Assembly: GCF_032854445.1 (NCBI RefSeq)
Contig: NC_088302.1
Coordinates: 9,357,338 to 9,421,337 of the forward strand
Length of the DNA: 64,000 bases
Origin: Liolophura sinensis
Taxonomy: Eukaryota; Mollusca; Polyplacophora; Chitonida; Chitonidae
Direction: 5' to 3'
A model generated the notes under the pieces. The model saw only the letters and a list, made by a program, of their open reading frames with translations. It was not told where the DNA came from and searched no databases. The position numbers and the translations under genes are program-made. Below, piece by piece: positions 1 to 12,800 of the stretch (positions within the stretch are counted from its first letter, which is position 1; every line of letters starts with the position of its first letter).

Positions 1-234
1 ACATCTTTGTAGCAAATTACCTTACTGTACATGATGCCTGATTCAATATGGAGTAAAACACATCACATCAGACAAGTGTTAGGGAAACTGCCAAAGATTC
101 TTATAGATGTTGAGTGTTGTTACTCATTATAAATTCTTTTGGACCATGGTATTTGCTCTATTTTGTAGGGTTTCTTTCTTCTAGTTTTAAAATTTAGAGA
201 TGGGTTATATCAGCACACTGCAGATCAAAATGAT

Positions 235-454
235 CTACAATTATAATTCTTCAACCTTTCACATGTTTGCGAGGTGTTTATTGAAGCATATTCTGAGGGC
301 ATTAGTCTGTGTAGACTGATAAAATTATACTTTTTGTGAAGCCCTGAAATTGGCCAATCCAAACCATGGGGCTTTGTCTCCAAAATCAAATTAAAAATGT
401 GCATAAATGACACTAAAAGTTGCTCTTTCATATTTGAAGAGGTTGAGGAATTAG
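235..454 (+). repeat. MITE-like dispersed repeat B, copy 1
   Basis: About 220 bp similar to 38418-38622 on the same strand; shared words include attatactttttgtgaagcc and gttgctctttcata. The ends are inverted relatives: aattcttcaacctttcaca against the reverse complement of gaagaggttgaggaatta. Confidence 0.7.
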
Positions 455-2543
455 TCTATGTGATATTTGTGAAATTTGAATGTAAATTAACGATGTACGT
501 ACACTGTAAATTGGTCTTCCTCACAATAATTTTGTCAGTGTATGTCAGTCAAAATATGGTTAAACACCATGTTGATTTGGAGAATATTACAGATATTTGT
601 GTTACTTAAATCGTGGTAATTTGACCTGTACCATGCAGTCACACAGATATATATTCGTCTGTATACTACATGGAATCTTTCAAAGAAGTACATGTATAGC
701 TTAGCTCTGAGATCGGTTAGCCATGTTCCCAGCTTAGCTGCCACATTGTTTGCTCTGAGATCAGTTAGCCATGTTCACAGCTTATCTTCCACATTAACCG
801 CTCTGAACCGTTACATTCACTAACCTGGAACTCGGTCCTGTCACCTGTGCTGTCTCCAGAGGGCCAGCACTGAACACCACAAAAAGATGTGTCCCATGAT
901 CTGAGAGCTATTCTGAATTCATATCACCTCATTATGTGAGAATAATAAAGACCATAACATCACCAATAGCGCATTCAAATCATGTGATTCTGTTGCTAGG
1001 GTGAACTCAGTTGCTCTTCCCAAAATTAAGATCAACTTTTTACACAATACAACTGATTATAGTTCATTTCTGTTCATTATGAACAAACAGATTTAAGTTA
1101 AAACTCCTAAACAATTTGTCAATCACCCTGCATATGGTGTACATATCATTGGTTTCATCGAAATCATTCCAAGAGTTGATCTTTTTGCGTATGATACTGA
1201 GTGCAGCCTACTCCAGTTGAAAATGGCGGTTAGCGAAGTTTGGCTTGCTGCTGATATAACACATACATTTGTGTTAATTGTGATGTTATGGTCTTTATTA
1301 TTCACGAATAACTAGGTGATATGAAGTAAGAATTACTGAAGGATTACAGAAAACATGTTTTTGTATCATAGAGCTTTGACATATTGAGGACAGCATGTTC
1401 CAGGGAAGTGAATGGAAGAGTGAATGAATTTGTGAACGCTATGCTGGGAATAATGAAACATATCTCAGATCTAATGTATAGCTGTGTCTTAAGTATCCAA
1501 GCATTGCTCAGGCAGGGCAATGTTTGAGTCTCAGTTTTTTGTAATCTATAATTAAAACAACATTCTTCAATAAAAAAAAAACAGGAAAACACTCGGCTAA
1601 AATTTATCACACATGTAGATTTATTTGGCCACAAATGTTTAATGTAAACTGATAATACATGTGCATGTGTGTACATTTAGCTGCATCTACAGTATAATTT
1701 GTGTTTCCCTGGTAACAACATTTATGCATGTATCTAGAGCTAATCTCCCAGTTTGCTTTTGCATGATGTACGGAAGTGTAGTGTTCTTATATCATTATGC
1801 ATACTCACCCATCCTACAGTTGTTTGTATGCTTATAGTTCTTTTGATGAATTTTCATTTGTTTTTTCTTTAATTATGAATAATTTTTCTTTAAGTGTATT
1901 TATCACATAAAGTAATAATATAAGATATATCGGGTGGGCGTAAGAAAATGCGCCATAATTTGATGCTGCATTGCTCCATTATCCTTTGTTCAAACCCTTT
2001 CGAACTTAAGACATTCAGATGGCATGATTTTGTTAGTATACTGACCAGTTTTCAAGGTCATAGCTTGAGTAGTCCGTACACAGGGTTAAAGTGCAGCAGC
2101 CTCAATAACGCAAGTTCCGGTGACCCACATTGCATCACCTGTCAGGTGTCACGAGTAGAGCTGTGCTGCACCTATGTGACATGCATCAATCAAGTGTCAT
2201 GTGGAAAAATTGTCTGGCTCTAGTGTCAGAGAAACCCTTCTGCCAGATAGGCACAAGTTTTGCTGAATCAAGATGATTTTCTCTGCAGCGGACAAGGAAT
2301 TGATCACCTTTTCAAGTAAACCAAGGTAGAACATAATTTTGAAATGTCCGGAACATGCGTTTTTGACTCTATTTTGATTTTGGTCCCATGAACCGAAATC
2401 TTAAAGGATGAAATTGAAATTTAGTCTGTATACTAAGGACGTAATAGCTTTTGAGTGTGTAAATTTTTAGAAGCTGATGTAAGAGGGTTTTGGAGACATT
2501 TAGTGTCCAATACAGCCCATTTTTTTTATGCCCAACTGATATA

Positions 2544-2764
2544 TACTGTAAATCTTCAGCCTTTTCAATTACTAAAGCACTTTCTTCAGGGGAATTTGTG
2601 CATGTAATTACATATATTATGAAAATGACACCAAAAATGATTTGTTTGTGTCGATAAAGATGCAAGCATCATAAAACCCTGCAGATTATTTCTCTGAAAC
2701 CCACTGTTCTCTTGGAATGTTTCAAAATATTGGTTGCAGTGTTGGTTGAAAAGCTTGAAGAATT
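2544..2764 (+). mobile_element. MITE-like dispersed repeat A, copy 1
   Basis: It begins tactgtaaatcttcagcctt and ends ggttgaaaagcttgaag. It shares gataaagatgcaagcatc-type and gcagattatttctct-type words with 22868-23073. The termini form imperfect inverted repeats of about 20 bp. No coding potential is seen. Confidence 0.72.
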
Positions 2765-3704
2765 GCCGCATACGAAGAATTATACAGTTCTATATTAAAT
2801 CAACATTCATTTGGCGTTGTTAATCCTTTAACCTTCTCTTGGAGCTGCTTCCATTGTTCTCAGGGTCTTGGTCTCAGGCTGTGTTACATGAAGTTTGAAG
2901 GAGACCGCTTGTCACATCAGTATGATTTGTCAAAGGTCATTGGTTTGCTCCGGGCACTCCGGTTTCCTGCACCAACAGCATAATGGCCAAATTGTATAAA
3001 TGGAAGACAGGGCAGTTTACGGGTTGATGTCTTTTGTTGGTAAAGGTAAAAAATGTGGGCACTGCACCATGTGATTTGTCAAAAATGTTAGGCTACTTTT
3101 GCTAAACTTGACAGTAATACCTATCAACTGTCTTGCCATGTTCCAGAGGTACATAAGACACTTCTTTCCTCCAGGAACATCTTGAGTTGTCAAACACTCA
3201 GCTCTACAGTTTTCTCAATTGTTCATCAACTCTGAATAACTTTTTGAGAATTCCAGATGCCCATTTATAGTAAATGTAATCAAAAATATAGTTGTCTGTC
3301 ATGTCCATCAGATCACATGGTACATGAGGACTTCTCTTACCTTCAGCGATAAAAGAGTTCAAACTCGAGACTTCCCTATTCTTGAGTATGGCTAGGTATA
3401 GAACAGCATCATCAATAGGATTGGAAATGAGGATAAGAATAAGTAACTGATTTATGGTGACCTTTTATAGTTGGACAACCAATAAACCATTGATTGTTTG
3501 TTGATGATTATGCTGGCTGTATTTATGCTTATATTTTTCTTCACATTTTATTTATCCAATTGTATATATACATGTACACTGTGTCTGCTTTTTCCTGTAT
3601 CACTGTAGAAGGCTAGAGGGAACAATCAGCTTTTTAAATTTAAGAATAGTTCCCTCGTTTAAATAGTCAGTTAAGTTAAGTTGGTTTTACCTCTCTGTCC
3701 CCAG

Positions 3705-3810
3705 GGGATCGTGTAATCTTTGCAGAGAGTCCCTCAGCCCCAGGGATCCCAGTGGTCTACAGGACCCCTGAGGAGAGGGCGTCCAACCCAGACAGACTAA
3801 ACCTTGACAG
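3705..3810 (+). CDS. LRRC49: LRRC49 exon, N-terminal linker
   Basis: The exon follows ctctctgtccccag and ends at gacag|gtatgt. It starts with two bases of a split codon and ends in phase 2. It encodes DRVIFAESP, then YRTPEERASNPDRLNLD. The end resembles the segment just before the first leucine-rich repeat in vertebrate LRRC49 (SDRLTLERQ). It is the most upstream exon I can support. Confidence 0.85.
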
Positions 3811-6800
3811 GTATGTGCTGTTAACTTCTCACTGTTTAATGTTAGACATGAAATTTCATCCATGATTCAGTCACTCGTTTTGCCTGTTTCCAAGAGTTTT
3901 ATTGATCTTTCTGAGTGTTTTTGGAATGGGAGATTATTTCCTCCTTATTATAATATCTGCTCATAAATTCCTTTTTTTTTTTGAATGTTAAGGTCTGTGA
4001 GGACAATTTTTTTATCATATACATATCAATGTTACATATGTACATGTATGTGTGTTGTCAAAAGCTGTGGTCACATCCAACTAGTTTTGAAAACACTTTT
4101 GGAACAGCCCTTAAATTTAGATTGTTACATGTACATTTCACAGGTTTCCTCCAGCCATATAATTGAATAAAGCATTCAGCAACAATCATTCAGCAACAAT
4201 CATTCAAATGAAATCAGTGTATCAGATCTAGATTGAATGAGATGAGAAAATGAAGTGAGTCTGATGTGAATCATTGTATAAATAAACTGGCCTCTACACC
4301 TATATATAATTCATATGTTTTGTGCACTCTATTTACTTATTTATTAATTTATTAGTTAATTAATTTATTTATTTATTATTTCCTCCACCAACAGGTATAT
4401 AACCCATTCACAGGAGAGTTAACAATAATGAACGGTTATAAAACAAAATATTGCACACATAAACTTTTATATACAGACAAAGTGACAAATCCTTTTGATA
4501 AAAGAGAAAAGATTACATGTACATGTACATATCAGACCCCTCGTTAACTCAAACTAGTAGGGCGCTGCGCCCCGCCCATCTGAAAACAGTGCCCTTTTTG
4601 GAAACTATAAAATGTGCCCCGCCCCTATTAATCGCCGCCTCTTGGCCCATTGCCTAATGTTCTTATCAGTTTTCTGCCGTCAGTTGGATTTGCAAGAGTA
4701 ATCCTATCAGATCCTTCGCCGCCTGTTTGTCATTCAGTGCTGTTACTGGTGTGTGTTCCTAGTAGGAATGCCAGACACGATTCGACACGTTGGTAGAAGC
4801 TATCAGTGGACGTATTTTACCAGTGGGTATTTAGGCTGTCACAGACACTTTTTCCAGCCCATGTCGTGAGATTTATCATCAAGTATATTTACTTTTCGGT
4901 CGTAAGCACGGCAAAAACTTTTTCACGGTTTTCAAGTCATCAGTAATTACATACATGTACATCAGTTGATATGAACATTTTCACTGGATGAGAGTTAGTA
5001 TCAATCAGTACATTTGGTAGGAAAAGAAATATTTTACCCGTAAACTATATCAGATGGGCCAAAAATTCATAAAGACAAACTCCTACGAAAGACTATACAA
5101 TTAAAGTAATAATCCTTCATCACAAACAAGAAAACGCGAACAACAGAATTTGCTAACCGAAAGTTTTAAAGGAAATTGCTGACTGGATGAACTATTTGCA
5201 CGGTAAGTTCAGAGCCTCATTTTCATTTCCTGTCTTCCTATGGCTAACGATGAGTTTGTTGATGTTTAAAGTTTTGAATGTGATATATAAAATATAATAC
5301 ATGGGGCTTCACGATGGACTTTTCTTTTCTTTTTGTGTGTGTTTCCACCCCTATATTGAATGGGGGGTCGACACCTAGTTTAACCTTTTTTATCAACATT
5401 ACTGTTTTAACTAAACAAAATCAAAAGTTACTTAGCAGAGTAAATTGTGTGGAATGATATATAGTTTTATTTAAAATACACATAATATCTTCACAGCCAT
5501 GAATGACTATCATGTTACATTCTCTAGATTTAAATCATATTACGTTTATCTAGAGGATACCTGTATCTTGTAGGACCACTATTGTTAACACATGTGGATG
5601 GGGCCTATTATTGTGTGTGTGTAAATGTGGCTGAGACCAAATAAAAAATGTACTTTATTAAATATACAATTCCATATCCATAATTATTGGCATATATACT
5701 ATGCCAATAATTTGTGTACTGACCGCCATCATATATGTGGAATATTCTTCAGTACGGGGTAAAACATCAATCAAATACATAAAATATTAAATGAAAATAA
5801 CTTATGTTTAATTTTTTTTTATTTTTTTTTTTTTTACAGAAAGCGAATGAATATTCTTGGATTCAGAAGACACGGTACCACTTTATTCCCAGGTTAAAGC
5901 TCGGTCATTGGCAGTATCTGATGACAGAGGACTCACTCTATTCCCGTTGAAGAATATACTGAAATGGATGACAGCACCGTTTCATTATTTCATAGCTCAA
6001 ATAATGAAACACATGGAAGTTTGGAACGGAGAGAAGAAGTGGTTTATTCGTCTGATGAAGATGAAGAGCCATTTCCGTATCCCAAACTCAGTGGGAAACA
6101 TCGATATGGTGTGAAAGCGATTCGTAAATTAAATTTTCCATGTGATTTGATAAAGAAAGAAACATTTTCCAACAACACCAGAGAGAGTGTGCTGTATTGC
6201 AACTTGTGTATTTCAGGTGCATGTGCCAAGATGAAGTTATACAACACCTTTAGAGTGAGCAGCACAGAAGGGAAGTTACATTGGACAGTAATCAAAAGGG
6301 CCTTGGAAAGCAGGCAGACAAACACACTATTCAGCAAAATAAATGTCTTTGCTGTGGTGGGAATCATTGGATACAATGCCATGGAAGCCAGAGGGCTTGA
6401 TCCAAGTGCTGTCTCTAGTATGACATTGGATTATGCCTCTCAATTTGTCTGGTGTATTTAAGAACAGGAGCTCTTTTACAGGGTGAAATATGACCTTTAG
6501 ATACCCAGTGCTGCGCCTTCCAAACTGCAGGTAGATGGTTTGATGTCCCCTGATTCGATTCCGATTAGTTCAAACGAAAGAAAAATGGTGGAATTTGGTG
6601 ATCAAACATCAGAAAATTACGTTCACTGCTGGCATCTGAGTCTTCACTATGTATACAAAACAGAGAACAGAGAACAATCACTGTATATTTTATACTTTTA
6701 CAGTTAAGTTTGAGATGATTCCATGTCCAAGTGTGGCTTGCAACTCCAATAACACAAGGCAGAATACTGTAAAGTTACATACATGGCCCAAAAATGCCAC

Positions 6801-9800
6801 AGATTGAGAAAGTATGGACCAGATCTCATTAAAAACGCCCTTTGATTTATGGTGAACTGGATTGTAGTTGTGTGAGCCATACCTTCTGAAAGAAAAAGGT
6901 TGAAGGACGAACCTTATAATACCCCTCCCCCCCCCCTTCCCCAGACAAACCCAAAAGAGAAGACGTCCAAATTGTTGCTTTCGCTTGTCCAGTATCTAGT
7001 ACAACTCTGGTCGCCTATCTTTCAAAATACTGTTTAACTTATATGATTTCTGGGGTGCTAATTAAAAGGTGTACACGTATGGGTAATTATAGATAAAGTC
7101 ATATGATGGTTTCTGGAAAAAGCACACAGTGGGTAGGCCTAATGCATTGATACAGCAATGCTTGCAGGGCTTGCCAATACATAGTGCCAGCAGGTCTTAG
7201 CCACATAACGTCACCCGGCCAGGGCTCTCTGGTCGACATGATAGGCAGAAGGTCCAACTTTAATGGGTTTTTTTTTTTAAATGAAATGAGTTGACGCAGG
7301 ATTTTTTTAAATGCAGTTTACAGACTCACATAGCATAAATATTGTGTCTATGGAACATTTAGTGTGAACGTTAAGTCGTTGGGGATCTCCTTTAATAAGT
7401 ATGTTTTGCTATAACCGTCTCCTAGCCTTAATTAGCTTATAGGGATGCATTTAAAGATATACCCCAATAAGAAATTATTTTATTGATTTGTCACGTCTGT
7501 TATATGAAGCATACAATTTATCTTGATCCTGTCCTCAGTGAACTACTGTAATTTGTTTTAAACACCATCTGAAATAATGTTACTTGTAGTTTTCTATTAT
7601 TTTTATGTTTTTATTATTGCTGCATTACTTGTTGTTAAAAAAACTGCACAAATATATTTCTATGAGAACAAATACATGCTGAGGACATATCCTCTCCTGT
7701 CACTGAAACTGTTACTATACGGAAAACAATATTTCTGAAAAAAGAATAGCAGAAGCATTGATTATTGGAGCCTCCGTGGCCAAGGTGGTTAGCATGCCAG
7801 TTCAGCACAGTGACCCTCCCACCAATGCCGTACATGGGAAGGCCTGCAGCAACCTGTGGATGGTCATGGGTTTTCCCCGGACTCCTCCCAGCTTAATGCT
7901 GGTGACCATTGTATTAGTGAAATAATCTCGAGTACAGCGTTAAACACCAAATAAATAAAATTGATTGTGGGTTCATTGAAATACCCAATCTACAAATGCA
8001 GTTAAAATAACTTATTATTAATAAATATGCATGACTCACCAAAGTAATGATTTCTTTATTACACAAGTTAAATATTTATCTGATTGGTGTTAAATGCAGT
8101 GCTGAAGAATTTCACTTAATTATGATGGGAATAAGGTTCATAGGGACTGGGAATTAGCAAACAGCAATATTAGTATAATAAAGAAAACAATTTCTATATT
8201 TGTGGTGTTTTTTATTGTGGAAATGTGCCCCTTTTGGAACAACTCCACACTTCCCCTTTTTCACTGAGCTAGGGGTTTGCATGTAGATATCATTGCTTGT
8301 TCATAATAAAATGTAAATAGTATTCAGATATCCTTCATCGTAATATTAATAAAATATAAGTATAATATTTTCCAGACAAATATCCCTATCTCCCACTCCT
8401 AAATGTAGGTTTGATTATATTGAAATATACTATAGTTCGAATGAATGTGAATGTATACAGAGAATTGGTTTGTTATGCACAGTACTTTTCTTTGATGAAT
8501 TCCTGCACTCAGGAAGTGTATTCTCCCTTTTCCAGACGACGACTGACGGTGTGTCCGGTACTGGAAGGAGAAGACAACTTGAAGCTGTTGAATTACCAAC
8601 ACAACCTGATTACCCGCATACAACACCTCAGCTCATTGCGCAGACTCATCTTCCTGGATCTCTATGACAACCAGATAGAGGAGATATCAGGTCTCAATTC
8701 CCTCAAGTGTTTAAGGGTGCTCATGCTGGGCAATAACAGGTAGGTTTGTCAGAACTTGTACTGGTAATAACAATGAATAATTACATGGTATCTTGAAATA
8801 TGTATTTAAGATTCATTGCTTTCTTCTGTCTGTTTTCAGGATTAAGAAAATTGAGAACCTAGACAGTTTGTTAAAACTGGATGTATTAGATCTCCATGGT
8901 AACCAGGTAAGCTGTTTCACATTTCCATATTAGGTTTACTTCAGTACTTCACACTGAAAGCTACCATGCTGTCATGTGATGGTTTGTTCTATGTATGTCA
9001 TATGTCATCTGCATGTTTGCAGCATTTTTACACCTATATATTTATTGTGCGTAGTTTTTTTTACTTTTACTCGGTTGCCTTAATATGACTATAAGGTGAG
9101 GGCTGGCTTAATATTTCATCGTATGAAAGTTAACTTCTTTTGGTTTTCTATTTAGGGTATGTGTTAAGAAAAAACTATTTGTACAGGATTTGTGGCAGTA
9201 ATGAATATGTAAACATATTGTACAATAATGTTGAAAGACTGTTGAAAGATAAACCCTCATTCTCATGTAAAGAGAGCATCATTTGAAGGGCTTTTCCCAA
9301 TACAAACAAACATTATGGTCTACCCTTGGAATCATGTATACATATCATTCAGTGAGTAGGTCATGACTGGCCTGGCTGGTTGTAACAGAAAGTTTGGTTT
9401 AAATTCTACAAATGAAATGATGTAGATACATCTGAACTAGTTCATTAAGCCACACCAGTAGAATGAATTTGAAGGTTTGCTCAGACATATGGCTTGTAAG
9501 TGAGGCAATATTCCATGTAGAGTTGAGAAATGTGCCATGGTATGACAGTTATGAGTTATATCCCCTGACAGATCACAATGATTGAGAAGTTGAACCACTT
9601 GGCGGAACTGCGTGTGTTGAACCTGGCAGGTAATCTGATCACACATGTCAACGGTCTGACGGGCATGGACTCTCTGGCAGAGCTCAATCTGCGGAGAAAC
9701 AAAATTAAATGTGTGGTGAGTGTTAGCAAAGCTTCTTCCTGTGTGTTTTCCTCAACTTTTTGATCAGATCAAATGGTAACTTTGAAAGCATTTGTGCACA

Positions 9801-12800
9801 TTTTTTAAAATTGAGTTCAGATGACTTGAAATTTTAAATACATGTAATAGTCAAATAACATAAGTTTAAATAAATATTTTGCTAGTATGTTGTACATGTA
9901 TGTATTCAAGCAAACTGAGGTGGATTACTTTTACACTATGCAGTACAGTACACTTTACCAGCTTTTCGTCTAGGCATTTGTCAGTTACTATTGAAATGGT
10001 ATAGTTTTTTTCTCCTCAACTCATAAACCTGACTATGATGATATATAAGTGATGTATTTACTTGGTTACTATATGGTTAAACCCCCAAATATGTGTGTCT
10101 TTGCCTTGTAGACGGAAGTGGACAATCTGCCGTGCATAATGAGGCTGTTCCTCAGCTTTAATGACATTGTCAGGTGAGATTGGATGTATTGGTTACAGTC
10201 TGGACAAGACTTGAAGAAGCTATACCAGAGATTTTTGCCAAAAATTAATCAGCTCAAATCTTGCTATTATTTTGGAACAGCTCAAATAATTACTTTTGAC
10301 AAAATATCAGCCTTTTCTCTGCATGTCACAGTTCAAAATCCGTAAAAAAGTTACTAAAATGTATAAAGTCTGATGCATTGTAAGTTTTTTAAACATTACA
10401 ATCATTTTAACACTATAAACAGTACAAGTACGATATTTACTGATTGACAATAATTTGAGCTGTTTTTGGCAAATACAGAAACTTTGAGTGGATAAGCGAA
10501 TATGGATTATTTGTGTCAAAAATCTCTGGTATAGCCTTGTTAAGGCTTTTTCTTAGGTTAACTGTATAGGTGAATTTCATAAGTGTTTTATTTATTTATT
10601 TATTTGATTGGTGTTATACGCCGTAGTTTTTTTTTTTAGCAACCACATTGGTGAGAGGCTTCTGGGTCACTATGCTGTGCTAGGGTGCTAACTGACTGAG
10701 CCATAGGGGCCCCCTATAAGTGTTTTATGATGCACTAAACACAAATTTTCATTGAAATACTCAGCATGGTGATGAGGTATAAAGTGAGAGTAACTGGGCA
10801 GAGCTATGTGAAATAACCAATTCCCTCTAAATAATTGGCCAGCCTCTGGACTTTTGTGTGGTATTCAAACCAGCTGGACCAGCACAGGCCACAGTCTAGA
10901 TAACCAGTGTGTGACATACATGTATTTGTATATGACATTGTGCACAAAAAGTCTTTCACTCAGACCCCTTATTGAGTACTTGGCCCATGTTAAGAGGTGT
11001 ATAATGTAGGAGTGTTAGGATGTAAAAAATTTGACTGATAGACAGACAGATTGACCATCTACTGATGACTAACAAAGTGGCTTTGGAACAGCAATACTGC
11101 CAAATTCGCAAAACTGCTCAAGTTCAATTTCTCTGTTTTTATGTAAACATGTAGTCTATTAGTTAAAGAGTAACAAGGCAGTCTTCTCTATGAAGAACAT
11201 TCCAAAAAAATAATTTACAAAATTTTGTTAATTTAGACTCTTGTGATGGCAACAGTTAAATAAATAAGCATGCAATATATTGCAATTTTTTGATTCATTA
11301 AAATCCAAGGGACATTAAGGCAAGAAAATTCAAGTCTTAGGATTTTTGGCCAGAGGGAACAGGACTAAAAACATGTTTATTTTATGACCCATAATGCTAC
11401 TTTTACCTGAGCAACTAAATGGCAAATTGAAATCACTTTTCCAAAGCCAGAGAAAAACAGAACTAAAACTAAAAATGCCTTTGCTTCCATATTAGCTTAA
11501 CAACACACAAATTACCTTTCAAACAAATCTTCAAACAAATGTTGCATGCACGAGTCTTTACTCTGCCTGAAGAAGCCTTTGGTAGTGTAACAATTTTTCA
11601 AAGATCATCCCTGTTCCTTTGTTAAAGTGTTGTTCTCATAATTTATCACGCCAGGCCTCCGTGGCCAAGTGGTTAGCCTGCTAATGAAGAACACTGACTT
11701 GGGATCCTTTCACCATTTTGGTTGCTGTGAGTTCAAGTCCAACTCATTCTGGTTTCTTCACCAGTCGTAAGTGAGAAGGGCTGCCAGTAACCGTGAATTA
11801 TTGCAGGTTTCACTTCAATTAAATAAGTAGATAAATTCAGCCCTCAATTCATCTTTCCATCTGTATAATGCCAGGGCTTTTGACATGTTGTGATCAACTC
11901 ATACCTAACTCTTAGCACGTATACTCTCATTTGATGCTTTGTTGCTTTGTGATATCAGTATGCAGTCGGTCTGTGATAGGCCCTGTTAGTCTTGATGGAC
12001 ATTGTCCTCATACTTGTTCATTTACTTGTATCATTGTGTAATGAGTGATGCCTGAGGGGCCTCCCTGGCTGAGGGGGTTAGCACGCCAGCACAGCGCAAC
12101 CTGCGGATGGTCGATGGTTTCTGCCAGGCTCTGCCCGTTTTCCCCCCTAGCAGAACGATGGCCGCCGTTGTATAAGTGAAATATTGTTGAGTATGGAGTA
12201 AAACATGAGTCAAATAAATAAATCATTTATGTCTGTTATTTTCTTTGTGTTAGTGCTAGATCACAGATTGGATAATTAGATAAATGAATAACTATGAGTT
12301 TGGTGTTCAGATAAGAGCTTTGGTCATGTGGTCTTTTTTAATTATGCTCATAATTAAAATAGGTTTACCAAGTGTGTGGTTCCTGTGGTTAATTATGTGC
12401 AAGAGGAATTGTGTATGTTTGGGGGGGTGGGGTGGTAGGCGGGGTGACGTGGCACACATGGAACTCCACGTGGACATACCTATATATTTTTAGCTCTGGC
12501 CAGGGCACTGGTCAGAGATCTGAAGAAGCTACAGTATCCAGCAGTTAATATAAATATTACATAGTTTTCTCAATGTGTAATTGGTCTGCGGTGAATAATA
12601 CATATGTTGTGTTCTGGAAATAGACGCTTATGTTTAGTGTGAGTGTCATGCTGTATGGCTAGTACCACATGTATGTGTTGTTTGCCTGGTGCTCTGAAAA
12701 CATCAAAGCTTTTCTGAACATCAACACAGCTGCGTGTACCGTAATAGTACAATATAGTACCTAAGTTTTCAGAAGTTAAGCACCAATGAACTGTTTGTGA

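Larger units (their letters stand above)
1..3704. other. sequence upstream of the first supported LRRC49 exon
   Basis: It holds two MITE-like repeats (235-454, 2544-2764) and a degenerate SINE tail at about 2945-3000 (ccggtttcctgc, cataatggcc). Short acceptor/donor pairs exist, for example at 2290-2325, but their phase does not fit the exon at 3705. No promoter or gene is supported. The small open frames look random. Confidence 0.5.
3811..8535. other. LRRC49 intron with a composite insertion
   Basis: The 4.7 kb intron contains an AT-rich stretch (4326-4380), a GC-richer block (4536-4880, gcgctgcgccccgccc), an unrecognised 165-codon open frame, a THAP-like scrap and a SINE. The blocks at 4590-4620 and 8224-8265 share gtgcccctttttgga-type words, so an old transposon may span much of the intron. 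Confidence 0.45.

Noticed and set aside
2290..2325. A 36-nt exon candidate upstream of LRRC49 (ctctgcag to aaccaag|gtagaa)
   Set aside because: It ends in phase 2, but the exon at 3705 needs an upstream exon ending in phase 1; joining gives a stop.
6340..6402. A zinc-knuckle-like CLCCGGNHWIQC in a shifted frame
   Set aside because: The spacing does not match CCHC (C-x2-C-x4-H-x4-C), and stops surround it in that frame.
11651..11834. A tRNA gene suggested by clear A and B boxes
   Set aside because: No acceptor stem or T/anticodon arm pairing, and the sequence belongs to a dispersed SINE family with the usual body elsewhere in the window.
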